A DNA stretch of 36,299 nucleotides from the NCBI GenBank assembly GCA_013138805.1, contig WTCA01000003.1, forward strand, positions 1-36,299, in the 5' to 3' direction. Every line of letters starts with the position of its first letter. The first letter of the stretch is position 1. Under the pieces are notes generated by a model that searched no databases, was not told where the DNA came from, and worked only from the letters and a program-made list of their open reading frames with translations. A program made the translations under genes and the position numbers. This DNA is from an archaeon (GTDB lineage: Archaea > EX4484-52 > GLR71). Below are positions 22,759-31,278 of this stretch, piece by piece.

Positions 22759-23028
22759 ATGAAGAACAATAGCAGTATCAATGAGCTGTTCCTGCATATG
22801 AAACCTGTACAGATTCTTCTCGCTCTCCAGTCAAATCAGGAAAATTATGCATCCACTGTAGCAAAGATTGTTGACTGCACATATTCTCACACTATGAAGA
22901 TTCTTGAGGCATTCCATAAGGAAGATATGGTATCTTTTGAAAAGAAAGGGCGTGTCAAGTTTGTGCGCCTGACAGATAAGGGCAAGAATTTCGCAAGGAA
23001 TTTTGACAAGATAGTCAACAAGATGTAA
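22759..23028 (+). CDS. Winged-helix transcriptional regulator, MarR/ArsR-like
   Basis: 89-aa single-domain DNA-binding protein. A helix-turn-helix spans ENYASTVAKIVDCTYSHTMKILEAFHKEDMV, followed by a wing FEKKGRVKFVRLTDKGKNFA. This is the classic archaeal wHTH pattern. The ATG at 22759 is chosen over the track's TTG at 22750 because GGTGG lies about 10 nt upstream. It ends 3 bp from the gatE stop on the other strand. The target is unknown; the AT-rich divergent region it shares with the 354-aa gene is a candidate site. Confidence 0.7.
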   Translation: MKNNSSINELFLHMKPVQILLALQSNQENYASTVAKIVDCTYSHTMKILEAFHKEDMVSFEKKGRVKFVRLTDKGKNFARNFDKIVNKM

Positions 23029-23031
23029 ATA

Positions 23032-24912
23032 TTATTTCTTTTCTACCATATTACCTACAAGCACAGCTATCTTCTTTCCGTCAAAACGGCCTTTAAGCTC
23101 TGACATAGCCATACCTATCAATGCGCCTTTAGGTGCTTTCGGGTTTTCTGAGATTATCTGATCTATTATCTTTCGTGCATCTTTCTCAGAAAGCGGGGCA
23201 AGACTGTAATTCTTTATGATCTCGTCTGCGAAAAGCTCGGGGTGTCCTGCCTTTATCTTCAGGAACCCGGGAATTGTGTCTTTCAGCATCTTTCCATTGT
23301 CCAGATTGCGGAAAAGATCTTCAAAACCGCTATCATGTATCTTTGATACATCAATCTTATCGCGCTTCTTAAGGTCAGCCAGAGTATTTACAAAGAAGTT
23401 GGCTACGTCTTTAGGTTCCACAACTTTGCAGCTGTCTGATATCTTCTCGAAAAGAACAAGATAGGACGATGATATGATTGCTGATGAAAGCTCGCTGTTG
23501 AGCCCCAGCTTCTGCTCAAACCGTTCTCTTTTAGACTCAAGAGTCTCAGGCATGTCTTTCACAATAGATGCGAGATAACCTGCGCTGACCTTTATTGTTG
23601 CTATATCAGTCTCAGGATACATCCGATGGGCACCTGAAAGCGGGCGGGCATAGCTTGATGTCGCATCAGCATGATTCGGTACTCTTGTCTCTTCGGGCAG
23701 CCCTACAAGGCATTGCCTTGCCCTGTCAAGGACGGATTTTATGGCTTTTTCTGCAGTAGTTTTCGTCTCTGCAATTATAAGGACTAAGTCATCATCTTTT
23801 GCCTGAAGTTTTTTCCTTACAAGGCTGAACTCATGGACAATGCTGTATTTGGACAGGTCTTCATCTGTGTGCAGCATGCCTTTTGCACCGAAAGCTTTCG
23901 CATACTCTGAAAGTTCTTTGCCGAATGTCTTTTTCGGGCATACTTCCCGTTTCAGGACACCTGCAAAACCAGGAAGCTTAAGCGCAAGGACTATTGCGTT
24001 CCTTGATATTAGAGATGATATCAGCTTTGATTTTGTCTTTATGAAAAGATCAGTCACATCTTCCGGATTTGTGCTTATCTTCTTTATGCCTTTCTTATCA
24101 AGCTCGGACTTCAGCGAGTCCATGAACATGTGCCTTTTGACTTCATTTTCCACAAGAAGGTTGAGCCTTGAGAGGTCCTGCCAGCCTTTTATCTCTGTGC
24201 GCGCGCCGTCAAAGATGGATATGTTCACATCCTGACGTATTGAGCCTATACCTCTTTTCATCTGCGGGAAAGATCTTAGAAGCATGCCAATCTTTGATGC
24301 TGTCTCTTTTGCATGGGCGGAATCTTTTATGTCAGGGGCTGTGGTAAGCTCTATCAGGGGAATCCCCAGGCGGCTCAGGGAATAATGAACTTCATCATCT
24401 TTTTTTTCGATTATCTTTGATGCATCTTCCTCAAGAGACATGGACTCAAGATAGACCCTGCCTTTTGATGTATCAAGAAATGATTCCGGGTTGCCCAAAC
24501 CTATGAGTGCAGTTCTCTGGAAACCGCTTGTCGCCGAACCGTCTGTAACAGTCTTTCGCATGACATGGATCTCTTTTGGGATGTTCATCTTCAGGAGTTC
24601 TGCAAAGAGAAGCGCGGTCTTTTTTGCATCTTCGTTTATCGGATGCGGCGGCTCAGCATCCATCTCGACAAGGCATGCTTCATCCTTATACACATGATAT
24701 ATGAAATGGCGTTTTCTTGCAGACTCAAAAAGTGCTGTAATGTCCACATCACCTGTCTCGCCTGCGACAGGCCTTAATTTTCTTCTGACCTGGATGCATT
24801 CATCTTTTTCGGCAAGGGCGCTTGAGCAGCTACAGAAAAGCTTGCCTGTGTCAAGCTCCTGATGAATCTCAAGACCGCATTTGAATCCTAGTTTTTTATA
24901 ATCCAATTCCAT
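23032..24912 (-). CDS. gatE: Glutamyl-tRNA(Gln) amidotransferase subunit E
   Basis: tRNA-binding and kinase subunit of the archaeal GatDE complex, which converts Glu-tRNA(Gln) to Gln-tRNA(Gln). GatB/E signatures are clear: GLEIHQELDTGKLFC, EMDAEPPHP, YLESMSLEEDASK, GIPLIELTTAPDI and SIRQDVNIS. The AspRS-like insertion (about 270-400) that separates GatE from GatB is present, followed by a helical and a YqeY-like tail. 627 aa is full length. Of three clustered starts, ATG 24912 is preferred because GGGT lies 8 nt upstream. The start overlaps the stop of the HD gene, so the genes are translationally coupled. Confidence 0.95.
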   Translation of the reverse strand: MELDYKKLGFKCGLEIHQELDTGKLFCSCSSALAEKDECIQVRRKLRPVAGETGDVDITALFESARKRHFIYHVYKDEACLVEMDAEPPHPINEDAKKTALLFAELLKMNIPKEIHVMRKTVTDGSATSGFQRTALIGLGNPESFLDTSKGRVYLESMSLEEDASKIIEKKDDEVHYSLSRLGIPLIELTTAPDIKDSAHAKETASKIGMLLRSFPQMKRGIGSIRQDVNISIFDGARTEIKGWQDLSRLNLLVENEVKRHMFMDSLKSELDKKGIKKISTNPEDVTDLFIKTKSKLISSLISRNAIVLALKLPGFAGVLKREVCPKKTFGKELSEYAKAFGAKGMLHTDEDLSKYSIVHEFSLVRKKLQAKDDDLVLIIAETKTTAEKAIKSVLDRARQCLVGLPEETRVPNHADATSSYARPLSGAHRMYPETDIATIKVSAGYLASIVKDMPETLESKRERFEQKLGLNSELSSAIISSSYLVLFEKISDSCKVVEPKDVANFFVNTLADLKKRDKIDVSKIHDSGFEDLFRNLDNGKMLKDTIPGFLKIKAGHPELFADEIIKNYSLAPLSEKDARKIIDQIISENPKAPKGALIGMAMSELKGRFDGKKIAVLVGNMVEKK

Positions 24913-24917
24913 CAGCA

Positions 24918-25487
24918 TCAACCCTTATTTGCTTCAATTATCTCCTTATTGTAATTGTCAACAAACAGATTTAAAAAATTTATCTTTTCCTTTGCAAGCT
25001 CAAAGCCTTTCCTTGTAGTAAACCATTCTTCCATTGACGGAAGTATCTTAGTGTTTATTATGTCAAGGCCGCCTTTTATCCCCCAGGACGAGAATATCTT
25101 TGAGATGCCTACCGCACCTATGCGATCAAGATGGTCTGCTTCAAAAAGGATTCCTGCCTCAATTGAGGGGTTGTCCGGAAGCGATTCATGGACTGATATC
25201 ACAGCCACTATCTTTTCTGTCATCCTGTCTGACATGTTCATCTTATTGAGTACATCTTTTGCGAGTTTTGCAGATTCTTCTGCGTGGACCGCAAGATTTT
25301 CAGGCGACATGTCAAGTTTTGACCAGCAGATGTCGTGGAGCCATGCTGAAGATATAAGGATATCCATGTCTGCATCGTCGGTCCTGCCTATAGCTTTGCA
25401 GTATCCGACAACCCTTAATGTATGGGCAAAAGTGTCCTGTTTTTTCGACAATGCCTTTTTTACATAGTCAGAGATGAGAGATTCCAT
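24918..25487 (-). CDS. HD-domain phosphohydrolase-like protein (first of two)
   Basis: 189 aa with HD-superfamily metal residues: His22 (AHTLRV), His51-Asp52 (WLHDIC), His100 (SVHE) and Asp118 (EADHLDRIG). The substrate is unknown. Its stop overlaps the gatE start region, and its ATG follows the stop of the upstream HD gene with no gap, so all three share an operon. It is similar in layout to the neighbouring HD protein but only distantly in sequence, suggesting an old tandem duplication. Confidence 0.75.
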   Translation of the reverse strand: MESLISDYVKKALSKKQDTFAHTLRVVGYCKAIGRTDDADMDILISSAWLHDICWSKLDMSPENLAVHAEESAKLAKDVLNKMNMSDRMTEKIVAVISVHESLPDNPSIEAGILFEADHLDRIGAVGISKIFSSWGIKGGLDIINTKILPSMEEWFTTRKGFELAKEKINFLNLFVDNYNKEIIEANKG

Positions 25488-26066
25488 CTACAGCACATCC
25501 TTTTTTGCAGCCCTTATGAATTCCGAAATCAGCCGGTAATTGTATTCAACCATGTTTTTTGTCTGATCGAAAAAAAGTGAATCATGGCTTTGGGATATAA
25601 ATGTATCCAGAGACTTGAGAATCTGTGTATTCGTTTGCTTAAGGTCTTTAAGGACAGATATATGGCTTAGAAGCCCTCGCGGAGTCAGGCTTTCAGCAGT
25701 CTCTGCGTCATATATTATCTTTTCCTCAATTGTTTTCGGCTTTTCTGACAAGTCCCAGTTTTCCTTTTCATGCAGCTTGATTATTTTTTGGACAGCAATG
25801 CGCAGGCTCTGTGGACACTTGATACCTTTCAGAAAAGCCGCGGCTTTATCTGCGCTGTCAATCGCGTGTGTTGACATATTTGTGCTTTCAAAAGCGATAT
25901 CGTGGAGATATGCAGATAGCTCTATAGTCTTTATGTCGCCGCCCAGCTTTGCTGCAAGAGCGAGAGCTGTCTTCCTTACTCTCCGGGCATGAGGGAAGCC
26001 GTCAACTACATCATCTCCAAGCGTTCTTGAAGCGAAATTCCGGGTCATCAACACAATATCATCCAT
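25488..26066 (-). CDS. HD-domain phosphohydrolase-like protein (second of two)
   Basis: 192 aa with His26 (FPHARRV), His55-Asp56 (YLHDIA), His99 (LHEKENW) and Asp120 (IYDAETAE), the full set expected for an HD metal site. It heads the HD-HD-gatE operon. A TATA-like GCATATACTTTG about 25-30 nt upstream overlaps a 7-bp inverted repeat. Function unknown; context links it to tRNA amidation only by operon membership. Confidence 0.75.
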   Translation of the reverse strand: MDDIVLMTRNFASRTLGDDVVDGFPHARRVRKTALALAAKLGGDIKTIELSAYLHDIAFESTNMSTHAIDSADKAAAFLKGIKCPQSLRIAVQKIIKLHEKENWDLSEKPKTIEEKIIYDAETAESLTPRGLLSHISVLKDLKQTNTQILKSLDTFISQSHDSLFFDQTKNMVEYNYRLISEFIRAAKKDVL

Positions 26067-26078
26067 AGGCAGAACACC

Positions 26079-26099
26079 ATAAGCAAAGTATATGCTTAT
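26079..26099. promoter_or_regulatory. Operator-like inverted repeat over the HD-HD-gatE promoter
   Basis: ATAAGCA - 7 nt - TGCTTAT is a perfect inverted repeat that overlaps the likely TATA box of the operon. This is where an archaeal repressor would block TBP binding. Bases 26100-26281 beyond it hold T- and G-rich sequence and a small inverted repeat TTGCAT/ATGCAA (26255-26272) after the gatD stop, but no gene. Confidence 0.4.
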
Positions 26100-26281
26100 T
26101 ATTTGGAGTGAAAGAAAATAAAGGTTTTGGGTTGTTTTGGGGGTGGATGCGGAGGGATGTGATAGAATATGCTGTATTTTCCCCCCACCAAATCCAGGGT
26201 TTTAAAAGTTGTATAAATAAATGAGTTAACTATCTATAAAAATCTTATGGTATATTGCATAGAATAATGCAAAGATGCGGC

Positions 26282-27652
26282 TTAATACAAAAAAGATTGC
26301 GGCAAAATCTTTTCTGAAAACTCGCCTGCAAGGTTCTTGAGCATCAGGTCTTTTATCTCCTGCTTATCCTGAACTCTTCCAAGGATGCAGCCAAGTTTGA
26401 CATAGGCGGTTTCGGGAAGCATATCCTTAGCAAAGATGACTCCTATTTTTTCCATCTCTACTGCACTTCGGTATACATGAGGATGTGTGGAGCCGTACAA
26501 GGTCTGGGATGCGCTCACAATCGTGACACTTTCATCTGATGCGCGCTCTAATGATTTTTTCCAGGACATATTCTTATCCAGAGGATCCATAGGCACATGA
26601 CCCAGGGCTGTTGTCTGCAGGACTACCCCTTTGTATCCTTTGTCTATGTGCCAGTCAAGAATTTCAGGGCTTATGCCAGGATGGATATTTATCATCGCAG
26701 TCTTTGCCTCAAATCTTGTGTCTGCCAGGACATCAAGGCTGTTGTCTCTTTTCCTGTGATTGCTGTCTATTATGTCAAGCTTGCCGCAGGGATATACTGT
26801 ACCTATAGGCTGTGTATTTATTGGCCGGAATGCATCTCTTCTGGATGTGTGCATCTTCCGCACTTTCGTACCTCTGTTTATAAGGCAGTAATCGTCGTTC
26901 ATTGTTGCGTGCATGACAACTGCGACCTCGGCAATATTACATGTTGCGTATCTTGCTGCGCATATAAGGTTCATTGCGCCGTCAAAGCTTGCGCGGTCAG
27001 GAGACCTCTGGGCACCTACAAGAGCTACCGGCTTGCTGAGATCCGGTAACATGAAAGACAGGGCTGCGGATGTATAGTGGAGAGTGTCTGTGCCATGGGT
27101 GACTATCAACCCTTCTATACCTCTGTTGAGCTCTTTTTCTGCAAGTTTTGCCAGCTTTGCCCATTCTTTTATTGTCATATCCTCGCTTGCCATCCTGAAA
27201 GGCGAAAGTATGGATGTAAGATTGATTATGCTTTTAAGCTCGGGCGTTGTCCTCAGAATCTCTTCAGGTTCCATGAGCATGTGCACTGCACCAGTCTTAT
27301 AGTCTACCCTTGAAGATATCGTGCCGCCTGTTGCAATAAGGGATACTTTCGGCTTTTTTCGGTCAAAGGAAAGGATGCCTTTGCTTTTTGATTTGCCAAG
27401 CTCGAGTTTTTCCTCAGAAATTATGTCATCCTGCGTCTTTTTTCCGGATTTGGATATTGCTGTCTTTTCAGTCACAAGAATACCAGTATTATATCCGCTG
27501 TCCAACTTGAGCGTCAATATGTCTTCTGCGCTGTCGTCTGTCCCGGGCATGAGAATGCCTTCAATCTTTATCTTTCCGTCTGCGACTGCAATCCTTGTAC
27601 CTACATCGATGCTTTTCGATTCAAGAATTTTTTTCAGTTTTCCAGCGTACAT
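26282..27652 (-). CDS. gatD: Glutamyl-tRNA(Gln) amidotransferase subunit D
   Basis: Glutaminase subunit of GatDE, releasing ammonia for amidation of Glu-tRNA(Gln). An N-terminal beta-barrel domain (~1-90) is followed by a type I L-asparaginase-like domain with the nucleophile region IATGGTISS (Thr111) and the second motif THGTDTLHYTSAALSF. The barrel separates GatD from ordinary asparaginases. 456 aa is the normal length. ATG 27652 is chosen over the track's TTG at 27661. Its TATA-like CTTATATATTTAAAAGG lies inside the end of the upstream gene, so it is probably transcribed on its own. gatE is 1.4 kb downstream beyond two HD genes. Confidence 0.93.
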   Translation of the reverse strand: MYAGKLKKILESKSIDVGTRIAVADGKIKIEGILMPGTDDSAEDILTLKLDSGYNTGILVTEKTAISKSGKKTQDDIISEEKLELGKSKSKGILSFDRKKPKVSLIATGGTISSRVDYKTGAVHMLMEPEEILRTTPELKSIINLTSILSPFRMASEDMTIKEWAKLAKLAEKELNRGIEGLIVTHGTDTLHYTSAALSFMLPDLSKPVALVGAQRSPDRASFDGAMNLICAARYATCNIAEVAVVMHATMNDDYCLINRGTKVRKMHTSRRDAFRPINTQPIGTVYPCGKLDIIDSNHRKRDNSLDVLADTRFEAKTAMINIHPGISPEILDWHIDKGYKGVVLQTTALGHVPMDPLDKNMSWKKSLERASDESVTIVSASQTLYGSTHPHVYRSAVEMEKIGVIFAKDMLPETAYVKLGCILGRVQDKQEIKDLMLKNLAGEFSEKILPQSFLY

Positions 27653-27676
27653 AAATATCAAACCTTATGAATTTTT

Positions 27677-28840
27677 CTATTCCGAACCTTTTAAATATAT
27701 AAGCAATGATTTCCCTGAAATGTTAAGCTCTTCTTTCAGCTCATCTTCTGTCTTTGAAGCAAGATCAAAATAGTTCTGCTCAAAGACGCCTGTTATTGTA
27801 GTGGTCACGCCAAGAAGCGTCGCAGGTGTGATGTTATAGGAATAGTATTGAGACAGTGCATTGGTGTAATCGCCTTTATGTATATATACTTCAAAAGTAG
27901 ATGCGTTGACAGTTATCGTGTCTGCATCAATATCTGCCGTGTAATCTGTCAGGTTGCCTATTATGGCGATTGCACCCTTCCTTTCAAGCCCGCTGGCAGA
28001 AGGGTCAACAAGAGGACCATTGTAAAAATCTATTATTGTTATGTTGTTGACAGGGTCATTGTTTGATTCTATATAGAAATTATTGAAATTCTTAAGGTCA
28101 AAAGTGACTGTCTCATTTGTGTCTATGAAGAACTTGGTGGAGTTTACGACAACCCTGACTGTTGTATTTCCGTATATTGCTTTTCCCTCAAGTGATCCGT
28201 TCGTGAAATTGAAGGGGCCTGCTGTAGATAATGTTATGCCTGTACCTGTAAGCTCTTTCTCCTGCGGGGCGCTTAAATCAGGATGATAAATATAAGATAA
28301 TTCCTTGATACCGCCTGTGTCAAAATATAATATCATATTATCGGTTGATATATACTTGTCTGTTGTTCCGTTTATGACATCAAGACCTTTATATACATAT
28401 TTGGATAGGTCTGTGCCTTTAAGGTAAGTGAGATAAAAAGTATTTGGAGGATTTGTTCCGGTGGTGTTGGTCAGGTCAGAGTACCATCTTAAAGTATTTG
28501 TTCCGTTATCGAACTCACTGGGTATCGGGCTGCCGTCAACATATGTTATAGATATTGAATTTATGTCTATCTCCTGAGATGGTGTGAAGTTTATCATTAT
28601 CAGGGTATCACTGACATTCACAGGATTATCTACAAATACAGGAGTCTTATAGATAGTGACAGAAAGACTGCCTTCTATCTTTTCATATATATTTTTTGCT
28701 TCGGCTTTCAGGGAGGATTCAAAAGGTTTTTTAGGCATCAGCTCGGACTGCACGACCATAAAAGTCAATACAATAGCAGATATGAATATGACAAGAGCCA
28801 GAATGCTGCCAATCTGCATCTGTCCTTTTCTAATAGACAT
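27677..28840 (-). CDS. Pilin-like (class III signal peptide) surface protein, 387 aa
   Basis: The N-terminus SIRKGQMQIGSILALVIFISAIVLTF is a short basic leader followed by a hydrophobic helix, as in archaeal type IV pilin-like proteins processed by a prepilin peptidase. The probable cut is after Gly6 of RKG. The remaining ~350 residues are beta-rich, with many N-x-S/T sequons (NVSD, NTTGT, NGTTD, NNIT) fitting an exported, possibly N-glycosylated domain. The C-terminus is a short helix, KTEDELKEELNISGK. It is the last gene of the pilin-like group, 22 bp after the 415-aa gene, with AAGGT about 8 nt ahead of the ATG. Confidence 0.7.
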   Translation of the reverse strand: MSIRKGQMQIGSILALVIFISAIVLTFMVVQSELMPKKPFESSLKAEAKNIYEKIEGSLSVTIYKTPVFVDNPVNVSDTLIMINFTPSQEIDINSISITYVDGSPIPSEFDNGTNTLRWYSDLTNTTGTNPPNTFYLTYLKGTDLSKYVYKGLDVINGTTDKYISTDNMILYFDTGGIKELSYIYHPDLSAPQEKELTGTGITLSTAGPFNFTNGSLEGKAIYGNTTVRVVVNSTKFFIDTNETVTFDLKNFNNFYIESNNDPVNNITIIDFYNGPLVDPSASGLERKGAIAIIGNLTDYTADIDADTITVNASTFEVYIHKGDYTNALSQYYSYNITPATLLGVTTTITGVFEQNYFDLASKTEDELKEELNISGKSLLIYLKGSE

Positions 28841-28862
28841 AAAAATACCTTTGAAACTTATA

Positions 28863-30110
28863 TCATAACAGCTTAATCAGGACATCAGTCAGCCCTCCAG
28901 AAACACCCATATTCTTCACGAGAAGATTATAAGCGCCTGCCTGAAGCTTTACCGATGTCTTGTTTTTAGAGGCATCCGCATATAAGCTTATAGAATCATA
29001 ATCCAGTGTCAGGCGTATCTTATTTTTGGTGTCTATCCCGAAACCGAAACTTGGACTGTACAGATTTTCGAAAGTTCTGTCATTGATGTAATGGATCCTG
29101 TCTGCGATTGTGCCATCCTGTCCGCTGGTGAACACAAGATATATCTTGTTTATCTTGAACGGCTGATTGAGATATATCATGTTTGATGCACTCACTTCTC
29201 CTGTCACCGCGTCATTGTCTGACACAATGGCAAGGACTGTGCCCGCTGTTGCGGACTCTATATATTTTTTTGAATAGTCAAAATCTGATGTTGGTGTCAC
29301 GAAATTTGTGCTTACCACATTGGTCTCAACCCAGTCAAAATACTGAGGGCTTATGACTCTGATCTTGACATAATCTGTGCCGGACTCAAGTATGAAATGT
29401 ATTTCATACTCTATTGTGGAATAGTTGAGATATGCAATAATCTCTGCTGCGCCAAGATTATCACCAAGTTTTTTTGCATCAACATACCCTGTTACCATTT
29501 CAGGTATGCCTGTTATGCTAAATTTTATGTGGTCTAAGACTCCTGAGAAAAGGGTCTTTGAATCATCCTTGAGATATATGTTTTTCAAAAGCTTTGATGT
29601 GTTTATAGCCACATGATCTGTTGAATTTCCAGAGTTGTTGATGTAGACCATGAGGTGCTCATTTTCTAATATGAAATCTGTCGTATTTGCGCCGGCAGAG
29701 ACATTTGTGTTTGAGCTGAAAGTTATATCACCTATCTTTCTTGACGCTCTTGGAGATACTGCCAGGGAATCTGTCTCAATCTCAAAATATAATTTGCCAT
29801 AATCACTTTCAGATATATTTGCTGAATCTATAGTGAATGTGCCTTTACTGAACGAAAGGGGAACTACCCTCTGGGAACGTTCGCTTTCCTGAGCAACAAG
29901 CTCTATATACTGGTTCAGGTAATTCATAGACTCCTGTGCGCTGTCAATGACTACTGTATCCCTGACATCATTCAAGGACGGTATTATGCCGCCCATGATT
30001 ATGGATGTCGTCGTTATTATTATCGCTGTAAATATTACGCCTGAAAGGAGAGGGCTGATGCCTTTCTTTGTATTTGCTACCTTTATCCTGCATGTTTTGC
30101 ATCTATCCAT
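28863..30110 (-). CDS. Pilin-like surface protein, 415 aa
   Basis: After a basic leader (residues 1-17) comes KKGISPLLSGVIFTAIIITTTSIIMGG, a class III signal peptide and hydrophobic helix close to the archaeal pilin/archaellin consensus (KKGISP). The rest is a beta-rich exported region with several sequons and no Cys apart from the leader. The size is much larger than a typical major pilin, suggesting a minor or tip pilin, or a pseudopilin carrying a binding domain. It is separated from the upstream pilin-like gene by a 160-bp spacer with a 12-bp minisatellite. Confidence 0.7.
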   Translation of the reverse strand: MDRCKTCRIKVANTKKGISPLLSGVIFTAIIITTTSIIMGGIIPSLNDVRDTVVIDSAQESMNYLNQYIELVAQESERSQRVVPLSFSKGTFTIDSANISESDYGKLYFEIETDSLAVSPRASRKIGDITFSSNTNVSAGANTTDFILENEHLMVYINNSGNSTDHVAINTSKLLKNIYLKDDSKTLFSGVLDHIKFSITGIPEMVTGYVDAKKLGDNLGAAEIIAYLNYSTIEYEIHFILESGTDYVKIRVISPQYFDWVETNVVSTNFVTPTSDFDYSKKYIESATAGTVLAIVSDNDAVTGEVSASNMIYLNQPFKINKIYLVFTSGQDGTIADRIHYINDRTFENLYSPSFGFGIDTKNKIRLTLDYDSISLYADASKNKTSVKLQAGAYNLLVKNMGVSGGLTDVLIKLL

Positions 30111-30180
30111 CTGACATCACTCATTGCCGGCTCTTAGTTAAAGGTTATGATATTAATTGTCGCCTCTCAATTAAATACAT

Positions 30181-30276
30181 TTATTATGCATCTCATCATA
30201 CATCTCATAATACTTCCCATAATACTTCTCATCGTACATCTTATAATATTTCTCATAATATCTCTCATCATCTCAG
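30181..30276. repeat. 12-bp tandem repeat (minisatellite), seven to eight units
   Basis: Degenerate 12-bp units of the type TCATAATACWTC (plus strand) run without interruption from 30181 to 30264, with a decayed eighth unit reaching the stop of the 198-aa gene. The array lies between two pilin-like genes. It contains stops in the minus-strand frames and is not part of a gene. Confidence 0.85.
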
Positions 30277-30869
30277 CTGTTCTCAACAAGATTTACCCAA
30301 AGGTCCTGCTGTTTCCCCAGCTCAAGCTCGAACACCTCAAATACTTTTCGTGTCGTGTTGAAAGCTATCGGTGAATCAAGCTGTGCGAAATTTATAAGCA
30401 CAGTTATGTTTTCAGAGCCACCGAACACTGAAGAGAAATTCAGTGTAGATTCCGTCCAGGGACCGAGTATCGTTATGTTCCGGCTCTGTGTACCTGTTGA
30501 ATTTGTGATATTTATCTCTATGCTATCAAGAGAATACTGCCTGAAGTTGCCTACAGTTATGTTAAGGTCATCACCCCGAGGCAGGCCTAGAATATAATAG
30601 CCTTCAAGATCCAGGTTATGGTTTTTTGAATATGTATCAAGGAAAACAAAAAAGATGTGCATCTTATCCTCTATGTTTGTGGAATCGGCGCTGTCTGCCA
30701 CAATAACGTTCACGACATAATTGAGCTCAGATTTCATGTTGGTGAACATGTACTGCGTCCGGTCAAGCTCTGCTGTCTGCGAGGGGTACATGAACCGTGA
30801 TGCTAATATCAAAGATGTCATGAATATCAGCACTGCAACGCTTATTATGTAAAACTGCCCTTTTCTCAT
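30273..30869 (-). CDS. Pilin-like surface protein, 198 aa
   Basis: The N-terminus MRKGQFYIISVAVLIFMTSLIL has the short RKGQ leader and hydrophobic helix of a pilin-like protein, similar to the 387-aa protein's RKGQMQIG. The rest contains a helical segment (ELDRTQYMFTNMKSELNYV) and a beta-rich part with sequons (NITV, NITNST, NITIL, NFSS). It starts 3 bp after the 131-aa gene, so the two are coupled. The stop lies at the edge of the 12-bp repeat array. Confidence 0.7.
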   Translation of the reverse strand: MRKGQFYIISVAVLIFMTSLILASRFMYPSQTAELDRTQYMFTNMKSELNYVVNVIVADSADSTNIEDKMHIFFVFLDTYSKNHNLDLEGYYILGLPRGDDLNITVGNFRQYSLDSIEINITNSTGTQSRNITILGPWTESTLNFSSVFGGSENITVLINFAQLDSPIAFNTTRKVFEVFELELGKQQDLWVNLVENS

Positions 30870-30872
30870 AAC

Positions 30873-31265
30873 TTACCACATATATATCAAAAAGACTGTT
30901 GGATCGTATTTATATTCATATCCTGAGACGACATAGCTGAACACATAGACGCTTTCATTATCAGGTATGCCTCCAAACAGGATGCTGTCTGTGTAGTTTG
31001 TGTAACCGACAGTATATTGGTATGTCGGAGGCAATAGAGTCTCAAGAGAATCTGAGAAACCAGTAAGATTTTTCGGATCCGATACGGCAAATTCCCTCAA
31101 CTGATTTGACTTGTCAAGGAACTCATATACCCCGTAAACAGTCTTCACAAGTGCCGGTGACTCTTCTCTCTGCCCTGTGTTCATGGCTGCGACAACAAGA
31201 AAAGATACAAGCAATACTGCAGCAAGCGTCGCTTCAAGTATTCTCACATTGGCTTTCCTTATCAT
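30873..31265 (-). CDS. Pilin-like surface protein, 130 aa
   Basis: The N-terminus IRKANVRILEATLAAVLLVSFLVVA is a short basic stretch then a hydrophobic helix with Glu near its start, a common pilin feature. The exported part is small, with YTNYT and NES sequons. Its size fits a genuine pilin better than its neighbours. It follows the giant surface gene by 13 bp and precedes the 198-aa gene by 3 bp, so all are probably one transcript. ATG 31265 is used instead of the track's GTG. Confidence 0.65.
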   Translation of the reverse strand: MIRKANVRILEATLAAVLLVSFLVVAAMNTGQREESPALVKTVYGVYEFLDKSNQLREFAVSDPKNLTGFSDSLETLLPPTYQYTVGYTNYTDSILFGGIPDNESVYVFSYVVSGYEYKYDPTVFLIYMW

Positions 31266-31278
31266 CACACACAGACCC

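Noticed and set aside
26597-27049. Plus-strand 150-aa Cys-rich ORF
   Set aside because: It lies entirely inside gatD in an opposing frame; the Cys-rich look comes from reverse-complemented codons of gatD.
30068-30361. Plus-strand ORF with a TSHN-type peptide repeat
   Set aside because: It is the translation of the 12-bp minisatellite plus shadows of the pilin-like genes on the other strand, with no promoter or ribosome-binding site.
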